Source: Alkalibacterium gilvum
GTDB lineage: Bacteria; Bacillota; Bacilli; Lactobacillales; Carnobacteriaceae_A
Assembly: GCF_900109085.1 (NCBI RefSeq)
Contig: NZ_FNYW01000001.1
Location: 62,001 to 126,000 of the forward strand
Direction: 5' to 3'
Length of the DNA stretch: 64,000 bases
The position numbers and the translations under genes were made by a program. Shown here piece by piece: positions 27,668 through 38,786 of the stretch. The notes below the pieces were generated by a model, which was not told where the DNA came from, made no database searches, and saw only the letters and a list, made by a program, of their open reading frames with translations. Within the stretch, counting starts at the first letter, position 1. Every line of letters begins with the position of its first letter.

Positions 27668-28969
27668 ATGTCCATGTTTTTGGATCAAGTAAAGGTTAAT
27701 GTAAAAGCTGGGAACGGTGGCGACGGTATGGTTGCTTTCCGACGTGAAAAATATGTCCCAGATGGAGGACCAGCTGGAGGCGATGGTGGAGAAGGCGGAG
27801 ATATCGTTTTCATCGTTGACGAAGGATTAAGAACGTTGATGGATTTTCGATATAATCGTCATTTCAAAGCCAGCCATGGAGAGAATGGTATGTCTAAAGG
27901 CATGCATGGTAGAGGAGCAAAAGACTTATTTGTAAAAGTTCCTCCAGGTACTGTTGTAAAAGACGCAGAGACAGGGACTCTTTATGCTGATTTAACAGAT
28001 CACAATCAAAAAGCTATCATTGCAAAAGGTGGACGCGGTGGTAGAGGTAACATCCGCTTTGCTTCGCCTAAAAATCCTGCTCCAGAAATAGCAGAAAACG
28101 GAGAACCAGGTGAAGATAAAGAAATTGAATTAGAATTAAAAGTATTAGCAGATGTAGGGCTCATAGGTTTTCCATCTGTTGGGAAATCGACTTTATTATC
28201 CGTGGTTTCTGCAGCACGACCTAAAATAGGTGCGTATCACTTTACAACGCTTGTGCCTAACCTTGGTATGGTAAACACTGAGGAGAATCAGAGTTTTGTA
28301 CTAGCGGATATGCCTGGACTAATTGAGGGAGCTTCTCAAGGTGTTGGATTGGGTATTGAATTTTTACGTCATATCGAAAGAACAAGAGTACTATTACATG
28401 TTATCGATATGAGCGGTGTTGAAGGTAGAGATCCAATCGAAGATTATTATACGATAAATCAGGAATTAAAAGAATATGATTTGAAACTTCGCGAAAGACC
28501 GCAGTTAATTATAGCCAATAAGATGGACATGCCTGATTCGCAGGATAATCTTTCTGCTTTCAAAGCGGAGCTTAAAAAGAATAACGAAGATGTTGAAATT
28601 TTTGAAGTATCCGCACTGACTCAAACCGGCCTAAATGCGGTAATGTCTCGTACGGCTGAACTTCTTCAAACAGCACCTGAATTTCCTCTTTATGAAGAAG
28701 AGACAGAAAAAGAAGAAAGAGTGCTTTATAAATTCCAGCCGGAAAATAAAGAATTTACAATTACGCGTGATCCGGACGGTACATGGGAAATAACAGGAGA
28801 TAAGGTTCAAAAACTTTACAAGATGACTAACTTCCAATTTGACGAATCTGTCATGCGTTTCTCACGACAGCTTAGAGGGATGGGGATTGACAAGGCTCTT
28901 AGAGACCGTGGTGCCCAAGATGGAGATACAGTAAGAATTGATGACTTTGAATTTGATTTTGTAGAATAA
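27668..28969 (+). CDS. obgE: GTPase Obg (CgtA)
   Basis: A 433-residue GTPase with the glycine-rich Obg fold (about residues 1-159; [23 protein letters not shown]), the G domain (P-loop [10 protein letters not shown] about 168-177, [14 protein letters not shown]) and the C-terminal OCT domain (from about 350; [11 protein letters not shown]). Obg acts in 50S maturation and links GTP/ppGpp levels to growth. AAGAAGGGG precedes ATG 27668. It begins a run of closely spaced plus-strand genes (rnz, SDR). Confidence 0.97.
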   Translation: MSMFLDQVKVNVKAGNGGDGMVAFRREKYVPDGGPAGGDGGEGGDIVFIVDEGLRTLMDFRYNRHFKASHGENGMSKGMHGRGAKDLFVKVPPGTVVKDAETGTLYADLTDHNQKAIIAKGGRGGRGNIRFASPKNPAPEIAENGEPGEDKEIELELKVLADVGLIGFPSVGKSTLLSVVSAARPKIGAYHFTTLVPNLGMVNTEENQSFVLADMPGLIEGASQGVGLGIEFLRHIERTRVLLHVIDMSGVEGRDPIEDYYTINQELKEYDLKLRERPQLIIANKMDMPDSQDNLSAFKAELKKNNEDVEIFEVSALTQTGLNAVMSRTAELLQTAPEFPLYEEETEKEERVLYKFQPENKEFTITRDPDGTWEITGDKVQKLYKMTNFQFDESVMRFSRQLRGMGIDKALRDRGAQDGDTVRIDDFEFDFVE

Positions 28970-28990
28970 AAGAAAGTAAAGGAATGTTGT

Positions 28991-29926
28991 ATGGAATTAT
29001 TATTTTTAGGTACAGGTTCAGGCGTTCCGGCTAAACACAGAAATTTATCGAGTATCGTATTGAAACTGCTCGACGAGAGGAATAGTATGTGGCTGTTCGA
29101 TTGTGGAGAATCAACGCAGCATCAAATATTAAATACGACGGTTAAACCTCGGAAAATCGAGAAAATTTTTATTACGCACATGCATGGTGATCACATTTTT
29201 GGGTTGCCTGGATTATTAAGTAGCCGTGCCTTTCAAGGTGGAGACACACCTTTGACCATTTATGGCCCTAAAGGAATAAAGCAATATGTAACAATGTCGC
29301 TTAAACTTTCGCAATCACACCTTCGATATGGCATTCGTTTTGTTGAAATCGAAAAAGAAGGAACAATATTTGAGGATGAACAGTTTCTTGTTTCGACAAA
29401 ACGCTTACAGCACGGTGTCCCTTCCTATGGATTTAGAATTACGGAGAAGGATACTAAAGGGGAGTTGATGGCCGACGAGCTTCAATCAATCGGTGTTCCT
29501 TTCGGTCCCTTATATGGAAAACTTAAAAAGGGTGAAACCATCACACTTGAAGATGGTCGAGAAATAGACGGGAAAGACTTTATTGGTCCAATGCAAAAAG
29601 GACGAATCGTAACTATTTTAGGGGATACAAAGTATAATGAAAATGGTATAACGTTAGCAAAGGATGCAGATGTATTAGTTCATGAAAGTACTTTTATGCA
29701 TACAGACAAAGAGCTTGCTCATCGTTATAATCATTCCACAAATATCGAAGCCGCTACTATAGCCAAAGAAGCAGGTGCGAAAAAACTGTTATTGACACAT
29801 GTTAGCGCGCGCTATTTATATGCAGATAGTAAGCATATGGAAAAATCTGCACGTCAAGTATTTGAACATACTTATATTATGAGTGACTTTACTGAAGTTT
29901 CTATTCCATTAAAAAAGGAAGAGTGA
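28991..29926 (+). CDS. rnz: Ribonuclease Z
   Basis: A 311-residue metallo-beta-lactamase-fold nuclease maturing tRNA 3' ends. The zinc signature is [13 protein letters not shown] (about residues 62-74), with further ligands in [14 protein letters not shown] and LTHVSARY. The start [17 protein letters not shown] is family-typical. Both tRNA genes in this window lack an encoded CCA, so RNase Z trimming before CCA addition is expected for them. It lies 21 bp after obgE and 4 bp before the SDR gene. Confidence 0.96.
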   Translation: MELLFLGTGSGVPAKHRNLSSIVLKLLDERNSMWLFDCGESTQHQILNTTVKPRKIEKIFITHMHGDHIFGLPGLLSSRAFQGGDTPLTIYGPKGIKQYVTMSLKLSQSHLRYGIRFVEIEKEGTIFEDEQFLVSTKRLQHGVPSYGFRITEKDTKGELMADELQSIGVPFGPLYGKLKKGETITLEDGREIDGKDFIGPMQKGRIVTILGDTKYNENGITLAKDADVLVHESTFMHTDKELAHRYNHSTNIEAATIAKEAGAKKLLLTHVSARYLYADSKHMEKSARQVFEHTYIMSDFTEVSIPLKKEE

Positions 29927-29930
29927 TGAA

Positions 29931-30722
29931 ATGTATTCTGTTAAAGATAAAATTGTTTGGATTACGGGAGCGTCCTCAGGTATAGGAGAAGAAATTGCTT
30001 ATGGGCTAGCTGAAAAAGGTGCTGTGCTCATCCTCAGTGCCAGACGCAAAGAAGAATTGAATCGTGTTAAAGAAAATTGTATTAGAAGATATAATGCTCA
30101 AGTGATTGTTTGCCCATTGGATGTTGCCAATAAAACTGAGGTAGATAGGATTGTATCGATTCTAAATAAAAGATTAGGTAAAATTGATGTCTTAATCAAT
30201 AGTGCTGGTTATGGTCATACAGGGAAATTCATTGATTTTGAATTCGCAGATTCAGAAAATATGTTTGACGTAAATGTATTAGGCTTGATGCATATAACTC
30301 AAAAAGTAGCGACTAAATTGATGGCTAATGACCCAGCTCATATTATTAATATCGCATCTATAGCGGGTAAAATTGCAACACCTAAATCAGCGGTTTACTC
30401 GGCAACTAAGTCTGCAGTTATTGGTTTTAGTAATGCTATACGCTTCGAGTTTAAGAAGCAAAACATCAGAGTTACCACAGTAAATCCTGGACCAGTTGAC
30501 ACGGTTTTTTTTGATGCATTTGATCCAGACGGGAGTTATTTGAAAAAAGTTAAGCCATTCGTATTAACACCTAAAGAAGTGGCTGCAAGAACGATAGATG
30601 CTATAGGTAAGAATAAGCGAGAAGTGAATATACCAAAAACAATGGAAGTATCATCAAGATTTTATGCTCTATTTCCTTCAGTTGGAGACTTTCTCGTCGA
30701 GCATGTATTTGATAAGAAATAA
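29931..30722 (+). CDS. Short-chain dehydrogenase/reductase
   Basis: A 263-residue SDR. Cofactor loop ITGASSGIGEEIA near residue 12, NSAGYG about 90, catalytic Ser in IASIAGK, and Tyr/Lys in YSATKSAVIG (about 157-161). Its C-terminal part, with the PGPVDTVFFD segment, resembles the DltE/YqjQ-type classical SDRs seen after rnz in many Lactobacillales. Substrate not predictable. It overlaps no neighbour and likely belongs to the obgE-rnz transcript. Confidence 0.9.
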   Translation: MYSVKDKIVWITGASSGIGEEIAYGLAEKGAVLILSARRKEELNRVKENCIRRYNAQVIVCPLDVANKTEVDRIVSILNKRLGKIDVLINSAGYGHTGKFIDFEFADSENMFDVNVLGLMHITQKVATKLMANDPAHIINIASIAGKIATPKSAVYSATKSAVIGFSNAIRFEFKKQNIRVTTVNPGPVDTVFFDAFDPDGSYLKKVKPFVLTPKEVAARTIDAIGKNKREVNIPKTMEVSSRFYALFPSVGDFLVEHVFDKK

Positions 30723-30797
30723 TATATATTAATTTGATGCACTTTGAAGATGTGTTATTCTTAAATATATGAATGCGATATATTGGAGGAGAATAGA

Positions 30798-31163
30798 ATG
30801 AAGAAACAATGGAGTATGGTTGGTGCAATTTTATTGTTTTTAGTGATTGCAATTTTATCTGTACTTAATGTCGAGCCTGTACCTGTTAACTTTGGATTTG
30901 TTGAAGTAGAATGGCCATTAATTATTATCATTTTTGCATCTGTTTTGCTAGGTGCTCTAATTGCGACATTACTGTCTACGTATAGAGCCTTCAAAGATCA
31001 ACGAAAAAATAAACATAAAACATCAGCAAAACAGTTTAGTTCAGACCAAAAACCAACTGACAGCACTATCAAAACAGCCAATGACACGAAAAGTCCATTG
31101 GATAATGATAATGAAATCAATACCGAATCAAATAATGATATAAACAGTGATAATAAATTATAA
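30798..31163 (+). CDS. LapA-domain (DUF1049) small membrane protein
   Basis: A 121-residue protein with two transmembrane helices (about 7-27 and 41-63) and the LapA-type signature VEPVPVNFGFVEVEWPLIIIIFASVLLGALIA between and through them. The cytoplasmic tail (about 70-121) is hydrophilic and Asn/Asp/Ser-rich. GGAGGA (30785-30790) sets the start at ATG 30798 rather than the in-frame TTG at 30783. The role of single LapA-domain proteins in Firmicutes is poorly known (lipopolysaccharide assembly in E. coli does not apply). Confidence 0.85.
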   Translation: MKKQWSMVGAILLFLVIAILSVLNVEPVPVNFGFVEVEWPLIIIIFASVLLGALIATLLSTYRAFKDQRKNKHKTSAKQFSSDQKPTDSTIKTANDTKSPLDNDNEINTESNNDINSDNKL

Positions 31164-31192
31164 AGCTGTAAATTATGGTAGGGGGTAAGGGT

Positions 31193-32056
31193 ATGAATGA
31201 GAATAAAATTGCAGTTTTAACTGATTCTGGTTCAGATGTACCACAGGAAATCAAAGAAAAATATGATGTTAAAGTAATACCTTTAAAAATCATCTTCAGT
31301 GATGGTGAATTTATCGATAAAGAGACGATTACTGCTCAAGAAGTGTATGATCGTATGGATAAAGAAATTCCAAAAACGTCATTACCAGATGGAGAATTAA
31401 TCAAAGAAATGTTTGATGAAATTAAATCTGAAGGGTATGAAAAAGTTATTGCAGTTACTATTTCTAGTGGCTTAAGTGGCACAAATAATATGGTAAGAGT
31501 TGTTGCTGAACAATACAAGGATCTAGATATCTTTGTTCTGGATACAAAGAATATAGGTATTGGATCTGGCTTTTCTGTAGCTGAAGCAGCCATACAGGCA
31601 AATAGTGACTTAGAATGGGAAGCAATTAAAGAAAAACTCAAAGAGGGCGTTGAGAAGGCAAAAATATTTTTTCATGTCCCAACACTCGAGTATTTACAAA
31701 AAGGTGGTAGAATCGGGCTAGTTCAGTCGGTTCTGGGTAGCTTAATGAATTTAAAACCCATTATCACGTGTAATGATGAAGGGATTTACCATACAGTAGC
31801 TAAAGTAAGAGGGAAATCTAGATCGGTGAAAAAGACAATCGAACTAGTGCAGGAATTTGCAAATAATTCAAAAAAATATAACTTGGCTATTGCTTATGGC
31901 GGAGAGACTGCTCGTGAAGAATCTGAAAAAATTAGAGAAATTATGAAGAAAAAGCTACCTCATTTTGAACGTTTTTACTTTGATCAAGTCAGTCCAGCAT
32001 TAGGCGTGCATACGGGGCCTGGACTGATAGGTATTGGTGTTCAGATTCTAGACTAA
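31193..32056 (+). CDS. DegV family fatty-acid-binding protein
   Basis: A 287-residue DegV (FakB-like) protein. N-terminal LTDSGSDVPQE and PLKIIFSDGEF, KTSLPDGELI with the conserved TSxP-type segment, TISSGLSGTNN, VLDTKNIGIGSG and HVPTLEYLQKGGRIG are the family markers; the second domain ends GPGLIGIG. FakB-type proteins present bound fatty acids to the kinase FakA for phosphorylation. A GGGGGTAAGG site fits ATG 31193. Which fatty acid it prefers cannot be judged. Confidence 0.92.
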   Translation: MNENKIAVLTDSGSDVPQEIKEKYDVKVIPLKIIFSDGEFIDKETITAQEVYDRMDKEIPKTSLPDGELIKEMFDEIKSEGYEKVIAVTISSGLSGTNNMVRVVAEQYKDLDIFVLDTKNIGIGSGFSVAEAAIQANSDLEWEAIKEKLKEGVEKAKIFFHVPTLEYLQKGGRIGLVQSVLGSLMNLKPIITCNDEGIYHTVAKVRGKSRSVKKTIELVQEFANNSKKYNLAIAYGGETAREESEKIREIMKKKLPHFERFYFDQVSPALGVHTGPGLIGIGVQILD

Positions 32057-32075
32057 ATAACAATATGTAATGTGA

Positions 32076-32117
32076 CAGGACTCAATAGAGACTAATCTTT
32101 ATTGTGTCTTGTTTTTT
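32076..32117 (+). terminator. Terminator after degV-like gene
   Basis: CAGGACTCAATAGAG (32076-32090) pairs with CTTTATTGTGTCTTG (32097-32111) with two G-U pairs and one mismatch, followed by T6. Confidence 0.75.
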
Positions 32118-32125
32118 GTTATAAT
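32117..32125 (+). promoter_or_regulatory. Extended -10 promoter for recJ
   Basis: TGTTATAAT: TGn plus perfect TATAAT, directly behind the preceding terminator. Confidence 0.65.
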
Positions 32126-32163
32126 AAGGATCTGTGAGTAAGATAAGGAGTGTCAGAATATAA

Positions 32164-34482
32164 ATGAGAACGACTATATGGAATCATAACAATCAAATAG
32201 ATGAAACATTAAGTAAGCAGCTAGCAACTGAACTTGACAAATCAGAGGTTTTCGCTCGATTATGTTTGAGTAAAGGACTAAAAACAAAAAAAGATGTAGA
32301 GGAGTTCATTACTCCAGACATGAATATGATTGGAGATCCTTTCTCCTTTTTTGATATGGAAAAAGTGGTGGAACGTATCAAGAAGGCCATTATAAATAGT
32401 GAAAAAATTACTATTTATGGTGATTATGATGCTGACGGTGTGACGAGTACAGCGATATTGTATGAAGCGATAGAGTTGTTGGGCGGTATAGTTGATTATT
32501 TCATTCCTAACCGATTTAAAGAAGGATATGGACCAAATACCGAGGCATTCAATCGATTGATTGACAATGGAACACAGCTAATTGTAACAGTGGATAATGG
32601 TATTTCTGGACATGAGGCGATAGAGCATGCAAAGTCAAAAGGAATAGATGTTATTGTGACGGATCATCATGAGTGCCCAGCAAAACTTCCTGATGCTTAC
32701 GGTATTATACATCCAAGACATCCAGAAAAAATGTATACAACACCAGATTTATCGGGTGCAGGTGTTAGTTTGAAAGTGGCTCATGCTTTACTTGGAGAAA
32801 ATACAGCTGAATTTATAGAATTAGCTGCTATTGGCACTATTGCGGATCTTGTGTCGCTCACTGGAGAAAACAGAGCGATTGCTTACTACGGATTAAATTC
32901 TCTTAAAAATACGCAACGTTTAGGATTAATAGCCTTGATGCAATCCAGTAATATCAAGCCAGATTCAATTGATGAAGAAACAGTGGCCTTCCAATTAGCG
33001 CCGCCAATCAACGCTGTTGGACGTTTAGATGATGCATCGATGGTCGTTGATCTTCTAACAACGTTTGATGAGGAGAAAGCTTTCAAATTAAGTGAAAATA
33101 TCTTAGAAAAAAACAAAGAAAGAAAAGCTATCGTCGAAGAAATTACGGAAGAAGCCATGAGGATGGCCGAAGATAAGCAGGAACAATCATTGATGGTTTT
33201 GTCTAAAGATAATTGGCATGAAGGCGTTTTAGGTATTGTAGCTAGCAAATTAACCGAAAAGTATTACAAGCCCGTTCTGGTGCTAACAAAGAATGAAACA
33301 GGCGATATAATAAAAGGGTCTGGTAGAAGCATTGACGGGTTTAACCTTTATGATTGTGTAAATTCACAAAGAGAAAAATTACTTAGCTTTGGCGGTCACG
33401 AGATGGCATGTGGTCTGAGTTTAGATCCAATCAATTTAGAAGTGTTCACAGAAGAAGTCAATAAAGAAGCGCAAAGAATTTTTCAAACATTGGAAAGAGA
33501 AAAGACATTCACTATTGATTTGTCTATAGAAATGGAAAAAATAGACACTCAAATGGTTGAAGAAATAGACTTATTGCGGCCTTTTGGAGTGGATAACAAA
33601 AAACCACTTATTGAAATTAAATCTATTCATCCTGAAAATACTAAAAAAATTGGATCTGAACAAACGCACCTAAAAACTACTCTCCATAGAAATGAGAAGC
33701 AATTAGACATGATTGCTTTTAATCGTTCTGAGTGGTTTAGCTTTTTGAAATCTTCCCCAGAAATAGACCTAATAGGATACGTATCTATTAATGAATGGAA
33801 TGGTTTCAAGAAAGTTCAGTTACAGGCAATAGATTATAAATCTAAAAGTTCTGAAATAATTGATCAGAGAAAGAATACGATAGATAAAAAAATGTTTAAA
33901 ACTTCAAATACTCATTTTGTATTCTTCCAGAAAAAAATTGCCGAAAAATTTTCACCGCTAATAGATGAAAATTCGTCATATCAGATTGTAGATAAAAGAG
34001 AAAAACTCTCAGACATTCCTGACGATTATATTGTGACTGTCGTCGATGTACCAGAAGATTTGAGTGAGTTTTTTAATGTATACAAAAAGTATCAATCCCA
34101 TCCTATGTATCTATATTTTCATTCACCCTTCGATTATTACCTAAATGGAATGCCCAAGAAACAGGACTTCCAGAAATTATACAAGTGGTTAATAAAAAAA
34201 CAAGAAGTTGTATTGTCTGAAGATAGCAAAGAAATGGTCAGAATTATGAAGAAGGATAAACAAACGATTAAATTTATGTTAATGGTGTTTTTAGAGAATA
34301 AATTTGTTACAATGGAGGGTGGAAAGCTAAGTTTAGTTTCAACCCCAGAAAAGAAAGAGTTAGAAAATACGCTAACTTATAAAAAAAGACTGAAACAAAT
34401 TGAAACTGAAGAAATTCTTGTCTACAGTTCTTTTAAAGAGTTGCTAGCTTACCTGAAAGAAAATGTTGAACGATATAAATAA
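32164..34482 (+). CDS. recJ: Single-stranded-DNA exonuclease RecJ
   Basis: A 772-residue 5'-3' single-strand exonuclease for recombination and repair. DHH-family metal motifs: [13 protein letters not shown] (about residue 80), [15 protein letters not shown], and HPRHPEK; DHHA1-type [14 protein letters not shown] and [10 protein letters not shown] follow. After the OB region (about 545) there is a C-terminal part of about 220 residues typical of Lactobacillales/Bacillus RecJ and absent in E. coli. It is followed by apt with 13 bp between; recJ-apt is a common Firmicute pair. Confidence 0.95.
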   Translation: MRTTIWNHNNQIDETLSKQLATELDKSEVFARLCLSKGLKTKKDVEEFITPDMNMIGDPFSFFDMEKVVERIKKAIINSEKITIYGDYDADGVTSTAILYEAIELLGGIVDYFIPNRFKEGYGPNTEAFNRLIDNGTQLIVTVDNGISGHEAIEHAKSKGIDVIVTDHHECPAKLPDAYGIIHPRHPEKMYTTPDLSGAGVSLKVAHALLGENTAEFIELAAIGTIADLVSLTGENRAIAYYGLNSLKNTQRLGLIALMQSSNIKPDSIDEETVAFQLAPPINAVGRLDDASMVVDLLTTFDEEKAFKLSENILEKNKERKAIVEEITEEAMRMAEDKQEQSLMVLSKDNWHEGVLGIVASKLTEKYYKPVLVLTKNETGDIIKGSGRSIDGFNLYDCVNSQREKLLSFGGHEMACGLSLDPINLEVFTEEVNKEAQRIFQTLEREKTFTIDLSIEMEKIDTQMVEEIDLLRPFGVDNKKPLIEIKSIHPENTKKIGSEQTHLKTTLHRNEKQLDMIAFNRSEWFSFLKSSPEIDLIGYVSINEWNGFKKVQLQAIDYKSKSSEIIDQRKNTIDKKMFKTSNTHFVFFQKKIAEKFSPLIDENSSYQIVDKREKLSDIPDDYIVTVVDVPEDLSEFFNVYKKYQSHPMYLYFHSPFDYYLNGMPKKQDFQKLYKWLIKKQEVVLSEDSKEMVRIMKKDKQTIKFMLMVFLENKFVTMEGGKLSLVSTPEKKELENTLTYKKRLKQIETEEILVYSSFKELLAYLKENVERYK

Positions 34483-34495
34483 TGGAGGAAGACAA

Positions 34496-35008
34496 ATGGA
34501 TTTTAAGAAGTATATAGCTGATGTTCCTGATTTCCCAGAAAAAGGTATCATATTTAGAGACATTTCACCATTGATGGCAGATGGCGAAGCTTACAAAGCT
34601 GCCACCGATAAAATAGTAGAATACGCTAAAGATAAAGGCGTTGAGATGATTGTTGGTCCTGAAGCTAGAGGGTTTATTGTTGGCTGTCCTGTTGCTTACG
34701 AAATGGAAATAGGTTTCTCACCTTGCAGAAAAAAAGGGAAGCTACCTCGTGAAACGATTGAAGTTAACTATGGCCTTGAATATGGGACAGATGTCCTACA
34801 GTTGCATAAAGATTCTATAAAACCTGGGCAAAAAGTACTTATTACTGATGATTTACTTGCTACAGGAGGAACAATCGCAGCTACTATTGAACTTGTTGAA
34901 AAGCTTGGTGGCGTTATTGTCGGATGTGCTTTCTTTATTGAACTAGAAGAACTTAAAGGCCGAGATAAAATTAAAGGTTATGACATTTTCACATTAATGA
35001 AATATTAA
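34496..35008 (+). CDS. apt: Adenine phosphoribosyltransferase
   Basis: A 170-residue purine-salvage enzyme that makes AMP from adenine and PRPP. The PRPP loop is [16 protein letters not shown] (about residues 119-134), with [16 protein letters not shown] and RKKGKLPRE as further family markers; it begins [24 protein letters not shown]. The GGAGG at 34483-34487 fixes ATG 34496; an in-frame TTG inside recJ is rejected. Confidence 0.97.
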   Translation: MDFKKYIADVPDFPEKGIIFRDISPLMADGEAYKAATDKIVEYAKDKGVEMIVGPEARGFIVGCPVAYEMEIGFSPCRKKGKLPRETIEVNYGLEYGTDVLQLHKDSIKPGQKVLITDDLLATGGTIAATIELVEKLGGVIVGCAFFIELEELKGRDKIKGYDIFTLMKY

Positions 35009-35155
35009 ACGATTGGTTATTTTTCTTTAACAAAAAAGGCGCTTTTGAAGGACATACCAGGTTGAGGTATGTGAACATAAAAAGTAACTTAAAGAAGCTG
35101 AAATAATGAAAGAATAAACCTAAATGGAGCATGCGCAGCAACTGAAAATGCACAT
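35009..35155 (+). other. Non-coding part of the apt-lexA gap
   Basis: The 301-bp gap between apt and lexA holds no gene. Its first half has a small hairpin, ACATACC (35052-35058) with GGTATGT (35066-35072), without a T-run. The bidirectional terminator follows. Confidence 0.5.
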
Positions 35156-35204
35156 AAAAGAACAAGGCGATTATGGAATTTTTCCAAAATCGCCTTGTTC
35201 TTTT
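35156..35204. terminator. Bidirectional terminator between apt and lexA
   Basis: A 17-bp perfect stem: AAAAGAACAAGGCGATT (35156-35172) with AATCGCCTTGTTCTTTT (35188-35204); the loop itself contains a TGGAA/TTCCA hairpin. It suits both convergent genes. Confidence 0.92.
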
Positions 35205-35309
35205 TTAGTGTTTGATTTACTTTTGACAATGAAGTTATAAAGTACATACTAAAACAAACAATAGATAAAGATTCTATACGGGCTATTAAAGTAAACCTGC
35301 TAATATTAA

Positions 35310-35945
35310 TTAAAGGATATGACTTCTATATAAAGAAATAACTTTACCGAGTATGGATACATCATTAAGCAAGATGGGTTCCATTGTTTCGTTTTCTGGT
35401 TGTAACCTAATGTGATCGGCTTCTTTAAAGAATCGTTTACAGGTGGCCTCGTATTCATCTGTCATAGCAATAACAATATCACCGTTATTAGCTGATTCTT
35501 GTTTTCTTACTATAACCTGGTCACCATCTAGAATACCTACGTCCATCATACTATTTCCACGAATAGTCAACATGAATAGGTTACCTTTTTCAAGCTCCAA
35601 ATCATTGGGTATTGGAAAGTAGTCTGTTGCTTCTTCAACAGCTAGAATAGGCTCGCCAGCTGTAACAACACCTAAAAGAGGGATCTTGTCTTCATCTAAA
35701 TTGATTCCTAACTTTTCAAGTCCTAAAGGTGTGAATTCGATGGCGCGAGGCTTGGATGGATCTCTTAAAATGAAGCCATTTTTTTCTAATCTTGCTAAAT
35801 GTCCGTGAACTGTGGATGTAGAAGATAAACCTGTAGCCTCACCGATTTCTCTAACAGTGGGTGGATAGCCTTTCTTTTTAGCTTGTTTATAAATGAAATT
35901 CAGGATTTCCAACTGTTTTTCACCTTTACGTCCTCTTGTAGTCAT
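35310..35945 (-). CDS. lexA: LexA, SOS repressor
   Basis: A 211-residue repressor-protease. The N-terminal helix-turn-helix covers [26 protein letters not shown] (about 28-53). The autocleavage site is the Ala-Gly in VVTAGEP (about 96-97). The catalytic Ser is in GNSMMDVGI (about 133) and the general-base Lys in VRKQE (about 170). RecA-ssDNA filaments induce self-cleavage and derepression. A perfect SOS box and a near-perfect one lie in its promoter, so it represses itself. Confidence 0.97.
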   Translation of the reverse strand: MTTRGRKGEKQLEILNFIYKQAKKKGYPPTVREIGEATGLSSTSTVHGHLARLEKNGFILRDPSKPRAIEFTPLGLEKLGINLDEDKIPLLGVVTAGEPILAVEEATDYFPIPNDLELEKGNLFMLTIRGNSMMDVGILDGDQVIVRKQESANNGDIVIAMTDEYEATCKRFFKEADHIRLQPENETMEPILLNDVSILGKVISLYRSHIL

Positions 35946-35979
35946 GATAAAATCCTCTCTCTTATATAATAAATAGATG

Positions 35980-35991
35980 GAACAACTGTTC
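35980..35991. promoter_or_regulatory. SOS (LexA) box at lexA, perfect
   Basis: GAACAACTGTTC matches GAAC-N4-GTTC exactly, between the lexA -10 and its start codon. Confidence 0.88.
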
Positions 35992-36004
35992 TATATTTGA
36001 CTAA

Positions 36005-36033
36005 AGTATAGCATAATACAAATAGCTAATCAA
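36005..36033 (-). promoter_or_regulatory. lexA promoter
   Basis: On the minus strand TTGATT (36033-36028), 17 bases, TATACT (36010-36005), with TG one base before the -10 (extended). Confidence 0.8.
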
Positions 36034-36043
36034 ACGAATGTTC
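36032..36043. promoter_or_regulatory. Second SOS-like box, overlapping lexA -35
   Basis: On the minus strand GAACATTCGTTT: GAAC-N4-GTTT, one base off the consensus. It lies between lexA and the divergent ynzC gene and could control both. Confidence 0.65.
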
Positions 36044-36107
36044 GAATAATTAACGAGTATAGAATGCTAATTTCAGAAGCTTCGATAGATAAATCTATTT
36101 ATTAACA

Positions 36108-36144
36108 AAACATAAGAATATTATTTTATAACTTTCTTATGTTT
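36108..36144. repeat. Inverted repeat upstream of ynzC
   Basis: AAACATAAGAA (36108-36118) and TTCTTATGTTT (36134-36144) are perfect 11-bp arms around a 15-nt AT-rich loop. No T-run follows, so an operator or leader structure is likelier than a terminator. Confidence 0.45.
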
Positions 36145-36211
36145 GTCACAAATGGTATTATGTACTGTATATGTTTGTAGACGTATCCAAACACTAGCAA
36201 AGGGGGATAAC

Positions 36212-36454
36212 ATGCTCGAAAAAGAAAAGCTTGAAAGAATAAATGAATTGGCGCAAAAAAAGCGTGAAAACAATTTGACTGAACAAGAAAAGATTGAACA
36301 AAAAGAATTAAGAGAAGAGTATATGGCTGCCTTCCGTTCTGGAATGAAAAATCAGATAGAAGGAATGAAGATAGTTGACCCAGATGGTAATGATGTGACA
36401 CCAGATAAAGTGAAACAAATTCAAAAGGAAAAAGGGCTTCACGATAGAAAGTAA
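36212..36454 (+). CDS. DUF896 family protein (YnzC-like)
   Basis: An 80-residue, highly charged helical protein: LEKEKLERINELAQKKRENNLTEQEKIEQKELREEYMAAFR is the DUF896 signature of two antiparallel helices, followed by KIVDPDGNDVTPDKVK. In B. subtilis ynzC is the third gene of the LexA-controlled yneA-yneB-ynzC operon opposite lexA. Here yneA and yneB are absent, but ynzC keeps its place between lexA and tkt. AGGGGG lies before ATG 36212. Function unknown. Confidence 0.92.
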   Translation: MLEKEKLERINELAQKKRENNLTEQEKIEQKELREEYMAAFRSGMKNQIEGMKIVDPDGNDVTPDKVKQIQKEKGLHDRK

Positions 36455-36557
36455 GCCTATAGTTAGTAAAAGATAACGTTCACATTGAAATAAGAGAGTA
36501 ATGATAGTACAATGATAAAGAAAGTTTAATTACAGAAAATGGAAGGAATGATATTCT

Positions 36558-38558
36558 TTGTTCGATAAAACTGATCAAATGGCAGTCGATACAATACGTA
36601 CATTAAGTATTGACGGCGTTCAAAAGGCTAATTCAGGCCACCCAGGTTTACCTATGGGAGCCGCACCAATGGCGTACACATTGTGGACACGTCACTTGAA
36701 AGTAAATCCTAAAAATCCAAGATGGTTCGATCGTGACCGTTTTGTATTAAGTGCTGGTCATGGATCAATGATGCTCTATAGTCTGCTTCACTTATCAGGC
36801 TACGATGTTAGTATCGATGATCTTAAAAATTTCCGTCAACTAGGAGGAAACACGCCAGGTCATCCGGAAGTGCATGAAACGGATGGTGTAGAAGCAACTA
36901 CTGGACCTCTAGGACAAGGGATTGCTAATGCTGTAGGTATGGCAATGGCAGAGGCACATTTATCAGCTACTTACAATAAAGATAGCCATGAAATTGTTGA
37001 TCATTATACTTATACATTGTGTGGAGATGGTGATTTACAAGAAGGCGTTTCACAAGAAGCTGCGTCGCTTGCTGGACATCTTAAGTTAGGTAAATTGATA
37101 ATGTTATACGATTCCAATGATATTCAATTGGATGGACCAACGTCTAAAGCATTTACTGAAGATGTCGGTAAGCGTTTTGAAGCTTATGGTTGGGAACATA
37201 TCTTAGTTGAAGACGGCAACGATTTAGATGCTATCGACAAAGCTATCATTAAAGCGAAAAAATCAACTGACAAACCAACATTGATTGAAATTAAAACAGT
37301 TATTGGTTTTGGAGCACCTAACCAAGGCACACATGGCGTCCACGGTGCACCGCTTGGACCAGAAGGCGTTGAAGCAGCTAAAGAAGCTTACGGATGGAAA
37401 GGCGAAGATTTCTTCGTTCCTGAAGAAGTAGCAAATCGCTTTAAAGAACACATGACTGATAATGGTGAAAAAGCGGAGTCAGAGTGGAATGAAATGCTTG
37501 AAGATTATCGCAAAACTCATTCTGAATTAGCTTCACAGTTTGAAAGTGCATTATCAGGCGAATTACCAGAAGATTGGGATAAGGATTTACCTAGCTATTC
37601 AGAAGAAGGTGGAGCAGCTGCGACACGTTCAACAAGTGGCGAAGTATTGAATGCAATTGCGAAGAATGTTCCTAATTTATGGGGCGGTTCTGCTGACTTA
37701 TCTGGATCTAACAAAACAATGATTGAAGGCGTAGAAGATTTCCAAGCTGGACAGTATGACGGCCGAAACATTTGGTATGGTGTACGTGAATTTGCTATGA
37801 CAGCCGCATTAAATGGTATCTTACTGCATGGAGGAACGAAATCTTATGTTTCAACGTTCTTTGTCTTTACTGACTACTTGAGACCAGCTGTACGATTAGC
37901 AGCTCTATCAGAGATACCAGCAGTTTATGTTATGACACATGACTCTATTGCTGTAGGTGAAGATGGACCTACACATGAGCCTGTTGAACAACTTTCAAGT
38001 TTCCGTGGCATGCATAATTTGACTGTTATGAGACCAGCAGATGGTAATGAAGTAGCCGCAGCTTGGGAAGTTGCATTAACTTCTGAAAAACGACCAACGA
38101 TGCTTGTTCTAACACGTCAGAATTTACCTGTATTATCTGGCTCTAAAGAATTAGCAAGAGAGAATGTAAAAAAAGGTGCTTATGTACTTTCACCTGCGGA
38201 TAAAGAGACACCGGACGGTATCTTAATTGCAACAGGGTCGGAAGTTTCATTAGCAATGGACGCTCAAAAGGAATTAAAATCTCAAGGTAAAGATGTTTCA
38301 GTTGTTTCAATGCCAAGTTTTGACTTGTTTGAAGACCAAACTGACGAGTACAAAGAATCAGTTTTACCAAGTGCTGTTAAAAAGCGTGTAGCAATCGAAA
38401 TGGGATCATCATTCGGATGGCACAAATACGTTAAAGATGCGGGCAAAGTAATGGCAATCGATAAATTCGGTGCTAGTGGTAATGGCGAAGCTGTTGTTGA
38501 AGCTTATGGCTTTACACCAGAAAATGTAGTAAACACCTATTTGTCTTTGGATAAATAA
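36558..38558 (+). CDS. tkt: Transketolase
   Basis: A 666-residue thiamine-diphosphate enzyme of the pentose phosphate pathway. Begins [33 protein letters not shown]; ThDP motif [22 protein letters not shown] (about 154-190); [18 protein letters not shown]; second domain with [48 protein letters not shown]. It appears to start with TTG at 36558 preceded by GGAAGGA; an ATG 21 bases further would delete conserved residues. Followed by its own terminator and yneF, as in Bacillus. Confidence 0.95.
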   Translation: MFDKTDQMAVDTIRTLSIDGVQKANSGHPGLPMGAAPMAYTLWTRHLKVNPKNPRWFDRDRFVLSAGHGSMMLYSLLHLSGYDVSIDDLKNFRQLGGNTPGHPEVHETDGVEATTGPLGQGIANAVGMAMAEAHLSATYNKDSHEIVDHYTYTLCGDGDLQEGVSQEAASLAGHLKLGKLIMLYDSNDIQLDGPTSKAFTEDVGKRFEAYGWEHILVEDGNDLDAIDKAIIKAKKSTDKPTLIEIKTVIGFGAPNQGTHGVHGAPLGPEGVEAAKEAYGWKGEDFFVPEEVANRFKEHMTDNGEKAESEWNEMLEDYRKTHSELASQFESALSGELPEDWDKDLPSYSEEGGAAATRSTSGEVLNAIAKNVPNLWGGSADLSGSNKTMIEGVEDFQAGQYDGRNIWYGVREFAMTAALNGILLHGGTKSYVSTFFVFTDYLRPAVRLAALSEIPAVYVMTHDSIAVGEDGPTHEPVEQLSSFRGMHNLTVMRPADGNEVAAAWEVALTSEKRPTMLVLTRQNLPVLSGSKELARENVKKGAYVLSPADKETPDGILIATGSEVSLAMDAQKELKSQGKDVSVVSMPSFDLFEDQTDEYKESVLPSAVKKRVAIEMGSSFGWHKYVKDAGKVMAIDKFGASGNGEAVVEAYGFTPENVVNTYLSLDK

Positions 38559-38588
38559 AACATATAATGCTTGATTAAGAATTAATTA

Positions 38589-38626
38589 AACTTCCTTTCG
38601 ATCATAGTATTGAAAGGAAGTTTTTT
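38589..38626 (+). terminator. Terminator after tkt
   Basis: AACTTCCTTTC (38589-38599) pairs with GAAAGGAAGTT (38612-38622), followed by T5. Confidence 0.9.
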
Positions 38627-38786
38627 ATACTTTAATTTTCTGTTAAACTTAGTATTATTGATTAAAATAATTTTATAGGTTTATTTTTCATTATTAATTG
38701 TGTAAAATAGTCCAGTGAGCAGTTTTATTTGTATAAAACGAGCGACAGAATTTTATAAGTTGAAAAAATTGAGAGGAGTGAATAGA

